From Thermasporomyces sp036564245 (GTDB lineage: Bacteria > Actinomycetota > Actinomycetes > Propionibacteriales > Actinopolymorphaceae): a DNA stretch of 64,000 nucleotides. Positions within the stretch are counted from its first letter, which is position 1. The number at the start of each line of letters is the position of its first letter. This document shows, piece by piece, positions 17,651 to 25,897 of the stretch. The notes under the pieces are model-generated. The model saw only the letters and a program-made list of their open reading frames with translations, was not told the DNA's origin and ran no database searches. The position numbers were made by a program, and so were the translations under genes. The stretch covers positions 1-64,000 of the forward strand of contig DATCKU010000076.1 in NCBI GenBank assembly GCA_036564245.1, in the 5' to 3' direction.

Positions 17651-19182
17651 GTCAGGCCACCTCCTGTCAGGACGGGGTCGCCGGTGCGGACGAGCGGGAC
17701 GACGCGCTCGATCTCGTCGGCGACTGGACGATCGGGCCCGGGCCCGGGGACGTGCTGACGAATCAGCTGGCGTACGGCGTCGGTGGCTGGTGCTGGTTGC
17801 AGGGGTGCCCGGAGGTCGAGGGCGCGGGCCGCCGTGAGCAGTTCGATGGCGAGCACCCTGCTGAGCCCGTCGAGCGCACGGCGAAGTTTCCGAGCCGCTG
17901 CCCACCCCATCGACACGTGGTCTTCCTGCATCGCCGAGGACGGGATGCTGTCCACGCTGGCCGGTGTCGCGAGGCGTTTGAGCTCGGCGACGATGCCGGC
18001 GGCGGTGTACTGGGCGAGCATGTAGCCCGAGTCCACCCCGGGGTCGTGGGCGAGGAACGGCGGCAGGCCGTGGTTGCGCGCGGGGTCGAGGAACCGGTCG
18101 ATACGGCGCTCGGACATCGCGGCGACGTCGGCTACCGGGATGGCGAGGAAGTCCAGGACGTACGCGAGCGGGGCGCCGTGGAAGTTGCCGGTGGACTCGA
18201 CGCGACCGTCGGACAGCACGACCGGGTTGTCGATGGCGGAGGCGAGCTCGCGCGCGGCGACGGTCCGAGCGTGCTCGAGGGTGTCACGCGCTGCTCCGTG
18301 GACCTGTGGAGCGCACCGCAGCGAGTAGGCGTCCTGGACTCGGGTGTCCTCCGGACCAGCGTGGCTCGCCACGATCGGCGAGCCAGCGAGCAGGCTCCGG
18401 ATGCGTCGGGCCGAGACTGCCTGGCCGGTATGGGGCCGAAGCGCATGCAGATCGGGAGCGAACACCCGGTCCGTGCCGAGCAGCGCCTCGACGCTCATCG
18501 CCGCCGCTACGTCCGCGACGTCCAGCAGCCGCCGTAGGTCGTGGCAGGCCAGCACCAGCATGCCGAGCATGCCGTCGGTGCCGTTGATCAGAGCGAGGCC
18601 CTCCTTCTCGGCCAACGCGATCGGCTCCAACCCCGCCTCGGCCAACGCGTCGGCTGCCGACGTTCGGACGCCGTCGGCCGTGTCCACCTCGCCTTCGCCG
18701 GTCAACGCCAGCCCGACGTGCGCCAACGGGGCGAGATCGCCCGAGCAGCCCAACGATCCGTGTTCCGGCACCACCGGTGTGATGCCCGCGTTCAACAGGC
18801 CCTGCAGGGCCACCGCGACGTCCGGGCGCACGCCGGTACGACCGGTCGCCATCGTGCGCAGCCGCAGCACCATCATCGCCCGCACGACCTCTCGCTCGAC
18901 GGGTTCGCCACTTCCCGCGGCGTGCGACCGGATCAGGCTGCGCTGGAGATCCGCACGCTTGTTCGATGGGATGAATCGGGTGGCGAGGGCGCCGAATCCG
19001 GTGGATACGCCATAGACCGGACGTTCCGCAGCCGCCAGCTTGTCGACCATCGCACGGCTGGCGGCGATCGTCTCGAGGGCTTCCGCGCTCAGCTCGACCT
19101 TTGTGCCCTCCCGGGCGACGGCGACGATCTCGCGCTCGGTCAGCGGATCGCCGGTGATCCGAACCGGGTCGATGTCTGGCAT
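17647..19182 (-). CDS. hutH: Histidine ammonia-lyase
   Basis: A 511-residue lyase with the catalytic Tyr region VYGVSTGFGALA (about 56-67), the MIO-forming segment GSLGCSGDLAPLAH (142-155), and downstream blocks QDAYSLRCAPQVHGA and ENPVVL-like IDNPVVLSDG. It removes ammonia from L-histidine to give trans-urocanate. The MIO triad is Cys146-Ser147-Gly148 where most family members have Ala-Ser-Gly; the serine and glycine needed for cyclisation are kept, so activity is expected. It is first in the operon, and its upstream region holds the 32-base tandem repeat at 19211-19263. Confidence 0.95.
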   Translation of the reverse strand: MPDIDPVRITGDPLTEREIVAVAREGTKVELSAEALETIAASRAMVDKLAAAERPVYGVSTGFGALATRFIPSNKRADLQRSLIRSHAAGSGEPVEREVVRAMMVLRLRTMATGRTGVRPDVAVALQGLLNAGITPVVPEHGSLGCSGDLAPLAHVGLALTGEGEVDTADGVRTSAADALAEAGLEPIALAEKEGLALINGTDGMLGMLVLACHDLRRLLDVADVAAAMSVEALLGTDRVFAPDLHALRPHTGQAVSARRIRSLLAGSPIVASHAGPEDTRVQDAYSLRCAPQVHGAARDTLEHARTVAARELASAIDNPVVLSDGRVESTGNFHGAPLAYVLDFLAIPVADVAAMSERRIDRFLDPARNHGLPPFLAHDPGVDSGYMLAQYTAAGIVAELKRLATPASVDSIPSSAMQEDHVSMGWAAARKLRRALDGLSRVLAIELLTAARALDLRAPLQPAPATDAVRQLIRQHVPGPGPDRPVADEIERVVPLVRTGDPVLTGGGLT

Positions 19183-19210
19183 GGCTTCATTCCACCCCTG
19201 CCCCTCCCAA

Positions 19211-19263
19211 ATGACCAGGCGTGGCGGGTGCCCACCTCTCAGATGACCAGGCGTGGCGGGTGC
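19211..19263. repeat. Tandem 32-bp direct repeat upstream of hutH
   Basis: ATGACCAGGCGTGGCGGGTGC occurs at 19211-19231 and again, unchanged, at 19243-19263, giving a period of 32 bases. On the hut coding strand the second-closest end is about 29 bases before the hutH start, a reasonable operator position. A diverged copy (AATGACCACGCGTCGCGGGTG) lies at 25873-25893, between two exopolysaccharide genes, so this may instead be a dispersed intergenic repeat. Confidence 0.65.
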
Positions 19264-19305
19264 TCACTCGCCACAGCAGGGGCCGGCACCTACCACGGGT
19301 AATGC

Positions 19306-20487
19306 CTACCCGTCGTCGTGCCGGTCACCCCCAAAGAACGCCGCGATGTCGCGTGCGACGAGCTGGGGCTCCTCCACCGGGGCGAAATGACCGCCACGGG
19401 GCATCGAAGTCCACCGGCGGATGGCGTAGAGGCGCTCGACCCACTCCCGAGGCGGTTCCGGTTCCGGGACGAACTGGTGGCTGAACAGGGCGAACGCAGT
19501 CGGGACGCGGACGACGTCATCGGGCCCGAGGTCGGCGGCGTACCGCCGGTTGTCGGCGTAATCACGCATGGACGGCGTGATCGTCCCGGTCACCCAGTAG
19601 ATCGTGAGCAGCTCGAGCAGGAAGTCCCGACCGACGCGGGCCGCCGGGTCGCCGCCGCTGTCGCCCCACGAACGCCACTTCTCGATGATCCAGGCGGCGA
19701 GACCTGCCGGCGAGTCGGTGAGGGCGTAGCCGAGACTCTGCGGGCGGGTTGCCTGGATTGCCTTGTATCCGCTCTCGTCCTGCCACCACGCGTCGCTGGC
19801 CGAAAGGTAGGCCTCCTCTGCAGGCGACAACGGCCGATCTCCGGATCCCCGTGGGGGACTGATCTCGAGCGTCGTGAGATGCAGTCCCACAACCTCGTCC
19901 GGGTAGTCGAGCGCGAGCCAGGTCGCAACGCCGGCGCCGAAGTCACCTCCTCCGGCGCCGTAACGCTCGTACCCGAGGGCCCGCATCACCCGATGCCAGA
20001 GCCCGGCCACGTAGCGGTAGTTCACGCCGGTGCGGGACGGTCGCTCGGAGAATCCATATCCCGGCAGCGACGGCAAGACCACGTCGAAGGCGGGACCCTC
20101 GATGCCGTGGGCGGCCGGATCGGTGAGAAGCGGGACGAGCGGAAGAAGCTCGGTGAAGGCGCTCGGCCATCCGTGCCCCAGGATCAGCGGGATGCCGACA
20201 CCATGACGAGCCCGCTCATGCACGAAGTGCAGCCGAAAGCCGTCGAGCGTGATGCGGAAGTGCGCGAAGCGATTGAGCAGGCGCTCGCGGTCCCGCCAGT
20301 TGAAGTCGCTGGCCCAAGAGGTCACGAGGTCTCGCAGATACTCGATGTCCGTGCCCTGCTCCCAGGCTGGCGCAGGCGAGGGATCGGGCCACCTCGTGCG
20401 TGCGAGACGGTCGTTCAGATCGGCAAGCGTCTCGTCGTCGACGCTGATGCGGAACGGCTCGACGGCCGCTCGTCCCTGTGCAGTCAC
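19306..20487 (-). CDS. Epoxide hydrolase (microsomal-type alpha/beta hydrolase)
   Basis: A 393-residue enzyme with the epoxide hydrolase N-terminal domain (RISVDDETLADLNDRLARTRWPDPS...WEQGTDIEYLRDLV) followed by an alpha/beta hydrolase fold. The oxyanion-hole motif is LGHGWPSAFTE, the nucleophile elbow is GGGDFGAGVA (Asp attacks the epoxide), the cap region includes GYGFSERPS, and the catalytic His sits in PRGGHFAPVEEP. It opens epoxides to vicinal diols, usually for detoxification. The nucleophile elbow is most often DWG in relatives; Phe in place of Trp should be tolerated. GTG at 20487 is the only sensible start near the domain boundary. Solitary gene between hut and the polysaccharide operon. 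Confidence 0.88.
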   Translation of the reverse strand: MTAQGRAAVEPFRISVDDETLADLNDRLARTRWPDPSPAPAWEQGTDIEYLRDLVTSWASDFNWRDRERLLNRFAHFRITLDGFRLHFVHERARHGVGIPLILGHGWPSAFTELLPLVPLLTDPAAHGIEGPAFDVVLPSLPGYGFSERPSRTGVNYRYVAGLWHRVMRALGYERYGAGGGDFGAGVATWLALDYPDEVVGLHLTTLEISPPRGSGDRPLSPAEEAYLSASDAWWQDESGYKAIQATRPQSLGYALTDSPAGLAAWIIEKWRSWGDSGGDPAARVGRDFLLELLTIYWVTGTITPSMRDYADNRRYAADLGPDDVVRVPTAFALFSHQFVPEPEPPREWVERLYAIRRWTSMPRGGHFAPVEEPQLVARDIAAFFGGDRHDDG

Positions 20488-20553
20488 GCAGGAGCACGGT
20501 AGTCGCACCGACCGACAGCGCCGGCTTCGCAAGGCGTCTGGAGGGCTGAGGTC

Positions 20554-20820
20554 TCAACCCCGCTTCGACCGCCTGTCCTGCCGCTCTTCCATCGCGCTGG
20601 CCAAAGCGGCGAGGGTCGCGACGGTGAGCACGACCATTCCCACGACGACCACGATGGCGGGACCGATGCTGCCCGTCATGACCGCGCCGTACTCCACCAG
20701 ACCCCAGATCGCGCCAACCCACAGGGCGGTGAGGATGAGCGTCACCACCACCTCGCCGGAGATCAGCATGAAGATGGCCGCAACCACCAGCACGACCACG
20801 ATCCACGTCCAGAGGCTCAT
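20554..20820 (-). CDS. Small membrane protein of unknown function
   Basis: An 88-residue protein with about three hydrophobic helices (TWIVVVLVVAAIFMLI, VVVTLILTALWVGAIWGLV, GPAIVVVVGMVVLTVATLAAL) and a basic cytoplasmic tail (MEERQDRRSKRG). GC pattern and an ATG with a GGAGGTCGG ribosome site support it as a gene. It follows the WbpB-like gene by 83 bases on the same strand and may be the last gene of the polysaccharide operon. No family recognised. Confidence 0.7.
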   Translation of the reverse strand: MSLWTWIVVVLVVAAIFMLISGEVVVTLILTALWVGAIWGLVEYGAVMTGSIGPAIVVVVGMVVLTVATLAALASAMEERQDRRSKRG

Positions 20821-20903
20821 ACCGGCCGACCTCCGTCCTCTGCCCCCATGAGCCGACGGCCTCTTTCAGTAGATCAGAGAAACTCACGGCCTCAAAACGT
20901 CGC

Positions 20904-21899
20904 TCACTCCACGGGAAGATCGACCGTGCGGCCCGTCGTGGCCGACTGCAGGATCGCCTCGGCCACGGCCACCACCTTCTCGCCCTCCCGCATCCCGACG
21001 ATGTCGGCGTCCTTCCCCAGCACCGCATCGCGGAAGGCGGCAAGCTCGACACGCAGCGGTTCCGGCTTGGGAATGGCGTACCGGATCACATCGCCTTCCG
21101 TGACCCCGCGAAACGACGCCATCGTCTCCCACTCCAGCCGTTGCACCCCGTTGGCGTGGAACGTGAGGTCCGCCGCAACGGTGTCGGCGACGAACGCGCC
21201 ACGTCCACCGGTCACCACGGTGACCCGCTCCTTCATCGGGGAGAGCCAGTTGACGAGGTGGCTCACCACGGTCCCGTCGGTGAGCTGACCGACGACTGCG
21301 ACCAGGTCCTCGTGCGCCCGGCCGCTCTTGTGCGCGGTACGCGCCGACACCGAGGCGTACGACTGCTGGGTCACCCACGCCGTCAGGTCGATGTCGTGCG
21401 TGGCGAGGTCCTTGACGACACCGACGTCGCTCACCCGGTTGGGGAACGGACCTTGCCTTCGGGTGATGACCTGATAGATCTCGCCGAGCTCGTTGCGCTC
21501 GAGCCGCTGCCGAAGGTTGAGCAACGCGGGGTTGTAACGCTCGACGTGCCCGACGCACCCGACGAGACCGGCCGCTTCGAACGCGTCCGCCAATCGCTGG
21601 GCGCCGGCCACGCTGCTGGCGAGCGGCTTCTCGACGAGCGTGTGCACGCCTGCCGTGGCGAGCTTGAGACCGAGCTCCTCGTGCAGCGCGGTCGGCGTGG
21701 CGAGCACGCAGATGTCGATGCCGGTGGCGATGAGCTTGTCGACGTCTGGAAGGACCTCGAGCCCAGCCGCCGCACCGTAGGGATCGCCGTTCGGGTCCGC
21801 GACGGCTACGAGCTCGACGCCTTCGAGGCTCCGCAGCACCCGGGCGTGGTGTCGGCCCATCATGCCGAGCCCGACCAGCCCAGCCCGCAGGACGGTCAT
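20904..21899 (-). CDS. Gfo/Idh/MocA oxidoreductase (WbpB/WlbA-like)
   Basis: A 331-residue NAD-dependent sugar oxidoreductase: Rossmann start RAGLVGLGMMGRHHARVL, the family EKP motif in VHTLVEKPLASS, and the conserved DLATHDIDLTAWV His/Asp region. In this company (aminotransferase and left-handed beta-helix acetyltransferase immediately upstream) it best fits UDP-N-acetylglucosaminuronate 3-dehydrogenase. That enzyme oxidises C3 before amination on the way to UDP-2,3-diacetamido-2,3-dideoxy-glucuronate. The ATG overlaps the aminotransferase stop (ATGA), so the two are co-translated. The 6-dehydrogenase (WbpA) that would make the substrate is not in the window. Confidence 0.82.
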   Translation of the reverse strand: MTVLRAGLVGLGMMGRHHARVLRSLEGVELVAVADPNGDPYGAAAGLEVLPDVDKLIATGIDICVLATPTALHEELGLKLATAGVHTLVEKPLASSVAGAQRLADAFEAAGLVGCVGHVERYNPALLNLRQRLERNELGEIYQVITRRQGPFPNRVSDVGVVKDLATHDIDLTAWVTQQSYASVSARTAHKSGRAHEDLVAVVGQLTDGTVVSHLVNWLSPMKERVTVVTGGRGAFVADTVAADLTFHANGVQRLEWETMASFRGVTEGDVIRYAIPKPEPLRVELAAFRDAVLGKDADIVGMREGEKVVAVAEAILQSATTGRTVDLPVE

Positions 21900-23029
21900 C
21901 GCGTCACCGCCTGGAGGGTGGCGTTGCCCACGCGGGCGATGTCCGCATCGCTCAAGGCCGGGTGGACCGGCAGCGACACCACCTCGGCGCACGCCCGCTC
22001 GGTGGCGGGCAGCCGCACGTCTCCGTACGCCTGGATGTAGGCCGGGAGGCGGTGGACCGGGGTCGGGTAGTACACGTTGGTGTGGATGCCGGCGTCCTTC
22101 AGCCGGCTGCGTACGAGGTCACGGCCGTCAGCCGGGTCGACGACCCGGATCGTGTACTGGTGGAACGCATGCACGGCTCCGGACGCGACCCGGGGAGTCG
22201 TCACCCGCTTCGTCTCGGCCAGGATCGCATCGAGTGTGGCCGCATTGGCTTGCCGGCGGGCGGTCCATTCGGGCAGCCGCACGAGCTGGGCCCGACCGAT
22301 CGCCGCCGCGATGTCGGTCATCCGCGCGTTGTACCCGATGAGCTCGTTGGCGTACGGCTTCGCCATTCCCTGGTTGCGGAGCAGCCTCACCCTGTGGGCG
22401 ATGTGCTCGTTCGCACAGACCACCATGCCGCCCTCGCCCGTCGTCATGTTCTTCGTCGCGTAGAAGCTGAATGCCGCGAACTCGCCGAACGTCCCGACCG
22501 GCCGACCACCCCAGGAGGCCATGTGCGCCTGGCAGGCGTCCTCGAAGATCGCGAGCTGGTGCCGGCTCGCGATCTCCTGCAGCCTCGTCATGTCCGCTGG
22601 ATGGCCGTACAGGTGGACGGGCATGATGCCCACGGTGCGAGGTGTGATCGCCGCCTCGACCGCCGCCGGGTCGAGACAGTACGTGTCAGGGTCGATGTCG
22701 ACGAAGACCGGCCGCGCGCCGGTGTGGATGACCGCGTTCGCCGTCGCCGCGAAGGTGAACGACGGGACGATCACCTCGTCGCCATTCCGGACGCCTGCCG
22801 CAAGCAGCCCCAGATGCAACGCGCTCGTCCCCGAGCTCACCGCGACGCACCGCCGCCTGTCCACCAGGTGCGAGAACTCGGCCTCGAAGGCCGCCACCTC
22901 CTGCCCCTGGACGAGCTGACCGCTCGCCAACACGCGCTGGACTGCCTGTCGTTCGTACTCCCCCATCAGAGGCTTGGCCATCGGAATGGTGTCAAGCTGG
23001 GGACTGACCGTCGGGCTGGCACTTCTCAT
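21896..23029 (-). CDS. DegT/DnrJ/EryC1 sugar aminotransferase (WbpE-like)
   Basis: A 377-residue PLP aminotransferase: AVSSGTSALHLGLLAAGV (phosphate cup), VPSFTFAATANAV, the Asp-containing FEDACQAHMASW, and the Schiff-base lysine in SFYATKNMTTGEGG. It transfers an amino group from glutamate to a nucleotide-linked 3-keto sugar. Adjacent WbpB- and WbpD-like genes make UDP-3-keto-GlcNAcA the most likely substrate. The start at 23029 has an AGAAGAGAG site and overlaps the acetyltransferase gene by 38 bases. Confidence 0.87.
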   Translation of the reverse strand: MRSASPTVSPQLDTIPMAKPLMGEYERQAVQRVLASGQLVQGQEVAAFEAEFSHLVDRRRCVAVSSGTSALHLGLLAAGVRNGDEVIVPSFTFAATANAVIHTGARPVFVDIDPDTYCLDPAAVEAAITPRTVGIMPVHLYGHPADMTRLQEIASRHQLAIFEDACQAHMASWGGRPVGTFGEFAAFSFYATKNMTTGEGGMVVCANEHIAHRVRLLRNQGMAKPYANELIGYNARMTDIAAAIGRAQLVRLPEWTARRQANAATLDAILAETKRVTTPRVASGAVHAFHQYTIRVVDPADGRDLVRSRLKDAGIHTNVYYPTPVHRLPAYIQAYGDVRLPATERACAEVVSLPVHPALSDADIARVGNATLQAVTR

Positions 23030-23648
23030 CGCTCTCTTCTCTTTCCGCCCCGCCGCATTCGAACAGTCGACCATCGCGCTCGACATACGTCGCGCCGGTC
23101 GCGGGGCAACGCCATTGGCACCCACCTGAGCTTTCAAGGCGTACCCCATAACGACCGACCCATCCGATCCGTTTCGCCGGGACGCCCACGACCAAGGCGA
23201 AGTCGGGAACGTCGGCCGTCACCACTGCCCCAGCGCCGACCAACGCCCACCGTCCGATCGCGACGGGCGCGACGCAGACAGCTCGTGCCCCGATCGACGC
23301 GCCCTCGCCGACGGTCACGCCGACCTGCGTCCAGTCGCCAGCGCCTTTCTGTACGCCGTCCGGACTGACGGCTCGCGGATGCCGGTCGTTGGTGAGGACG
23401 GCCGCCGGACCGATGAAGACGCCCTCGCCCAGCGTCGCCGGCTCGTACACGAGCGCGTAGTTCTGGATCTTCGTGCGAGCGCCGACGCGGACGCCGGCGC
23501 CGATGTACGCCCCTCTGCCGACAACGCAGCCCGGGCCGAGCACGGCATGCTCCCGTATCTGCGCCAGATGCCAGATGCTGCAGCCCTCACCGATCAACGC
23601 GGATTCGTCGATGTCCGCCGAGGCCGCGATGTACCTCGCGTTCGTCAT
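22992..23648 (-). CDS. Left-handed beta-helix N-acetyltransferase (WbpD/WlbB-like)
   Basis: A 218-residue hexapeptide-repeat acyltransferase with many [LIV]G-x4 turns (ALIGEGCSIWHLAQIREHAVLGPGCVVGRGAYIG...). The sugar-modifying block ALVYEPATLGEGVFIGPAAVLTND-R is also present. The C-terminal tail GGCQWRCPATGATYVERDGRLFECGG resembles the Cys-containing tail seen in WbpD/WlbB relatives. It would acetylate the 3-amino group of UDP-GlcNAc(3NH2)A with acetyl-CoA. Together with the next two genes it forms a complete three-step tailoring set. Confidence 0.85.
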   Translation of the reverse strand: MTNARYIAASADIDESALIGEGCSIWHLAQIREHAVLGPGCVVGRGAYIGAGVRVGARTKIQNYALVYEPATLGEGVFIGPAAVLTNDRHPRAVSPDGVQKGAGDWTQVGVTVGEGASIGARAVCVAPVAIGRWALVGAGAVVTADVPDFALVVGVPAKRIGWVGRYGVRLESSGGCQWRCPATGATYVERDGRLFECGGAEREESDEKCQPDGQSPA

Positions 23649-23719
23649 CGCGACGAGGGTAACGAAGCCGTTGGGGAGAGGTCGCACAACCACCCGGCCA
23701 GCTGGGCCTCCGACACGTG

Positions 23720-25855
23720 TCAGCCACCCATCGTCAGCAGGAGGTCGGACAGGATGGCGAACATCACGGCGTCGTATCGCGTCGCAGTCCCGCCGCTGAA
23801 CGACCCGTCCGTGCGCTGCTTGCGTAGTGCGTTCGTCACGTACGCGGTGACGTCGGCCGAGAGGTTGAGCCCGGAGAGCGACGCGTACCCCTCGGTCGGC
23901 ACGAGGTCCGACCGCGCGTGGTTGCCCATCCAGCTGAAACCGCGCAGCGCGGCTGCGACCCACCGCTCCTGGCCACGCATCTGCGCGTACTCCAGCAGGC
24001 CGGTGAACGCGATGTGGGCGTAGCCACCGGAGTGCGGCGAGCGCTCGTACCAGGAGTACGGAATCGACCCGCTCGGCCGCACCTTCGACGCGAGGTTCCG
24101 GGCGATCGCGTCGCCGTACCGGAGCAGTCGCTCGTCACCGGTCTCGACGTACAGCGCCTTCAGGAACGACAACGCGGCGCCGTCGATGTTGTAGATCTCG
24201 ACCGAGGTGTTCTTCACCGCGGACAGCACGTGGTGGGCGCGCACGCGTGGGTCGGTCGAGGGCAGCGCGGGCTTCAGGTTGCAGTACGGGATGCTGCCGC
24301 GCGTGTGCCGAGCGTCGAGCCACTGGAAGCCGTTCGGACCGTCGAGCAGGTAGTTCATCGCGCGTACGGCACCGGCGAGGTAGCGGGTGTTTCCGTACGC
24401 CTTGAACCCGTCGAGCAACGCGCTCCCCGCAGCGATCGTCACCACGGCGAGCGGCTCACCGGCCACATGGGTCGTCCCGCTCCGGTAGTGCGCAGGCGTG
24501 CTGAAGTGCCCGGAACTCGACCCGAATGCCCACGGCAGGCCGAAGCTGCCGTCCGGTCTCTGGTGGGAGACCAGCCATTCCAGGCCGCGCCTCGCTTGCG
24601 CTTCGTACGCTCCGCCACGGGACGCCTGGGCCCGCTTCATGAATCCCTGGGTGAGCACCGCGATGGCTTGTGGATCCTCCCGCGGTTGCCCAGGCCAGTA
24701 CGGATGGGCGATCGACCACCCGCCGCTCGAGGTCTTGCGGGACTCGAGGTAGCGAGCCAGCCGGTCGACGGACCTGCGCACGGCGGCGCGGGCGGGCAGC
24801 ATGGCGATGTCTGGACTCTGGTTGTCCTTGCTGCGTGGACGGTAGTTCCACGCGACGACGTAGATCGGGTACTCCACCTGCGCGATCGGGTCACCCAGTT
24901 TCGCGATCGGGTACCCGGTTCCCGGCGTCGGCGTGAAACGCCCGGTCACCTGGATCGTCGCCGCCTGACCGGGGCTCACGCGAATCGTCCCGGTCGACGC
25001 CTCGTAGCGCGCCCCACCGCCCACCTCGTACGTCATCGTGGCGCCACGGGGCGCGACGAGAGTGCGCGGACCAGCGACCGTGAGGTAGGTGCCGAACGCG
25101 TCGATCGTGCCGACGTGGACGCCACCCGGAGTCGGTGTGGCGACATGGATCGACAGCGTGTCCGCATCCGGACCGCGCCGCACGCTGGTGCCGCCCCACA
25201 CCTGGAGGATCGGCCGCTCCCGGACCTTCACACCGTCCAGCCACACCGTGCCACGGGGTCCGGCGACCGTGATCTCCACCTCGACGTACGCCGTACCCGC
25301 TGGGGAGTTCGCCTTCGCCGCGACACCCGTCCAGCGCCTGGACGCCGGCCCGAGGTCACGGTCGATGCCGGAGCCGATGAGCCGGCGGCTCCGGTCGAGG
25401 AAGCGCAGCCGGACCGACTCGCCTCCCTGCGGCCTGCCGCCCTCGGACAGTCGCCACACGGCCGCTTCGTACCGTCGCCTGGGCAGCGCCGGCATGGCCG
25501 TGCTGCGCAACGTGAATCGGTCACCGGAGTCCGGCACCGCCACCTTGAGCGCGCGGTCACCGCCCTTCGCGACACCCGTCGCAACGTGTGCCGACGCGCC
25601 GCCGCTGACCTCACAGGTCCACCGACGCGGGCAGCCGGATCGCGACTCGCCGTCCTCGAAGCTCGCGTTGACCGGTTGCATGGCGGCATCGCTGCGCACG
25701 TCCCGCTCGGACCACCGCGCCGACAGTCCGGACCGCGGTGCCGCCTCTCGGGCGTCGGGAGCGAGCTGCCGTTGAAGTGACGTGGCATCGGCACAGGAAG
25801 TGACCGTGGACACGGCGAGAACCAGCACGGTGGCCCCCAGCGCCAGCCGCCTCAT
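23720..25855 (-). CDS. Secreted lipoprotein with beta-sandwich and alpha/alpha-toroid-like domains
   Basis: A 711-residue exported protein. A signal peptide ends in the lipobox-like VTSC (Cys21), followed by a carbohydrate-binding-module-like beta-sandwich (about 60-220, NASFEDGESRSGCPRRWTC...VWLDGVKVRE) and a second beta-rich region. A helical half (about 365-711) has repeated hairpins such as GGWSIAHPYWPGQ, ARRGLEWLVSHQRPDGSFGLPW and TRYLAGAVRAMNYLLDG, in the style of six-hairpin glycosidases, C5-epimerases or polysaccharide lyases. Its place inside the operon suggests it trims, cleaves or epimerises the exported polysaccharide. ATG at 25855, after GGGAG, is preferred over a GTG four codons earlier. 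Activity is not assigned. Confidence 0.75.
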   Translation of the reverse strand: MRRLALGATVLVLAVSTVTSCADATSLQRQLAPDAREAAPRSGLSARWSERDVRSDAAMQPVNASFEDGESRSGCPRRWTCEVSGGASAHVATGVAKGGDRALKVAVPDSGDRFTLRSTAMPALPRRRYEAAVWRLSEGGRPQGGESVRLRFLDRSRRLIGSGIDRDLGPASRRWTGVAAKANSPAGTAYVEVEITVAGPRGTVWLDGVKVRERPILQVWGGTSVRRGPDADTLSIHVATPTPGGVHVGTIDAFGTYLTVAGPRTLVAPRGATMTYEVGGGARYEASTGTIRVSPGQAATIQVTGRFTPTPGTGYPIAKLGDPIAQVEYPIYVVAWNYRPRSKDNQSPDIAMLPARAAVRRSVDRLARYLESRKTSSGGWSIAHPYWPGQPREDPQAIAVLTQGFMKRAQASRGGAYEAQARRGLEWLVSHQRPDGSFGLPWAFGSSSGHFSTPAHYRSGTTHVAGEPLAVVTIAAGSALLDGFKAYGNTRYLAGAVRAMNYLLDGPNGFQWLDARHTRGSIPYCNLKPALPSTDPRVRAHHVLSAVKNTSVEIYNIDGAALSFLKALYVETGDERLLRYGDAIARNLASKVRPSGSIPYSWYERSPHSGGYAHIAFTGLLEYAQMRGQERWVAAALRGFSWMGNHARSDLVPTEGYASLSGLNLSADVTAYVTNALRKQRTDGSFSGGTATRYDAVMFAILSDLLLTMGG

Positions 25856-25897
25856 CTCCACTCCCACACCCGAATGACCACGCGTCGCGGGTGGGCC

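Noticed and set aside
15902..17758. Long plus-strand open frame opposite hutU
   Set aside because: HutU motifs on the minus strand are unambiguous; the antisense translation is Arg/His-rich with no domain.
19211..19263. Tandem repeat considered as a CRISPR array
   Set aside because: Only two copies, spacer of 11 bases, no cas genes.
20554..20820. Considered as a chain-length regulator (Wzz) of the polysaccharide operon
   Set aside because: It is far too short and lacks the large extracytoplasmic coiled-coil domain and terminal helices of Wzz proteins.
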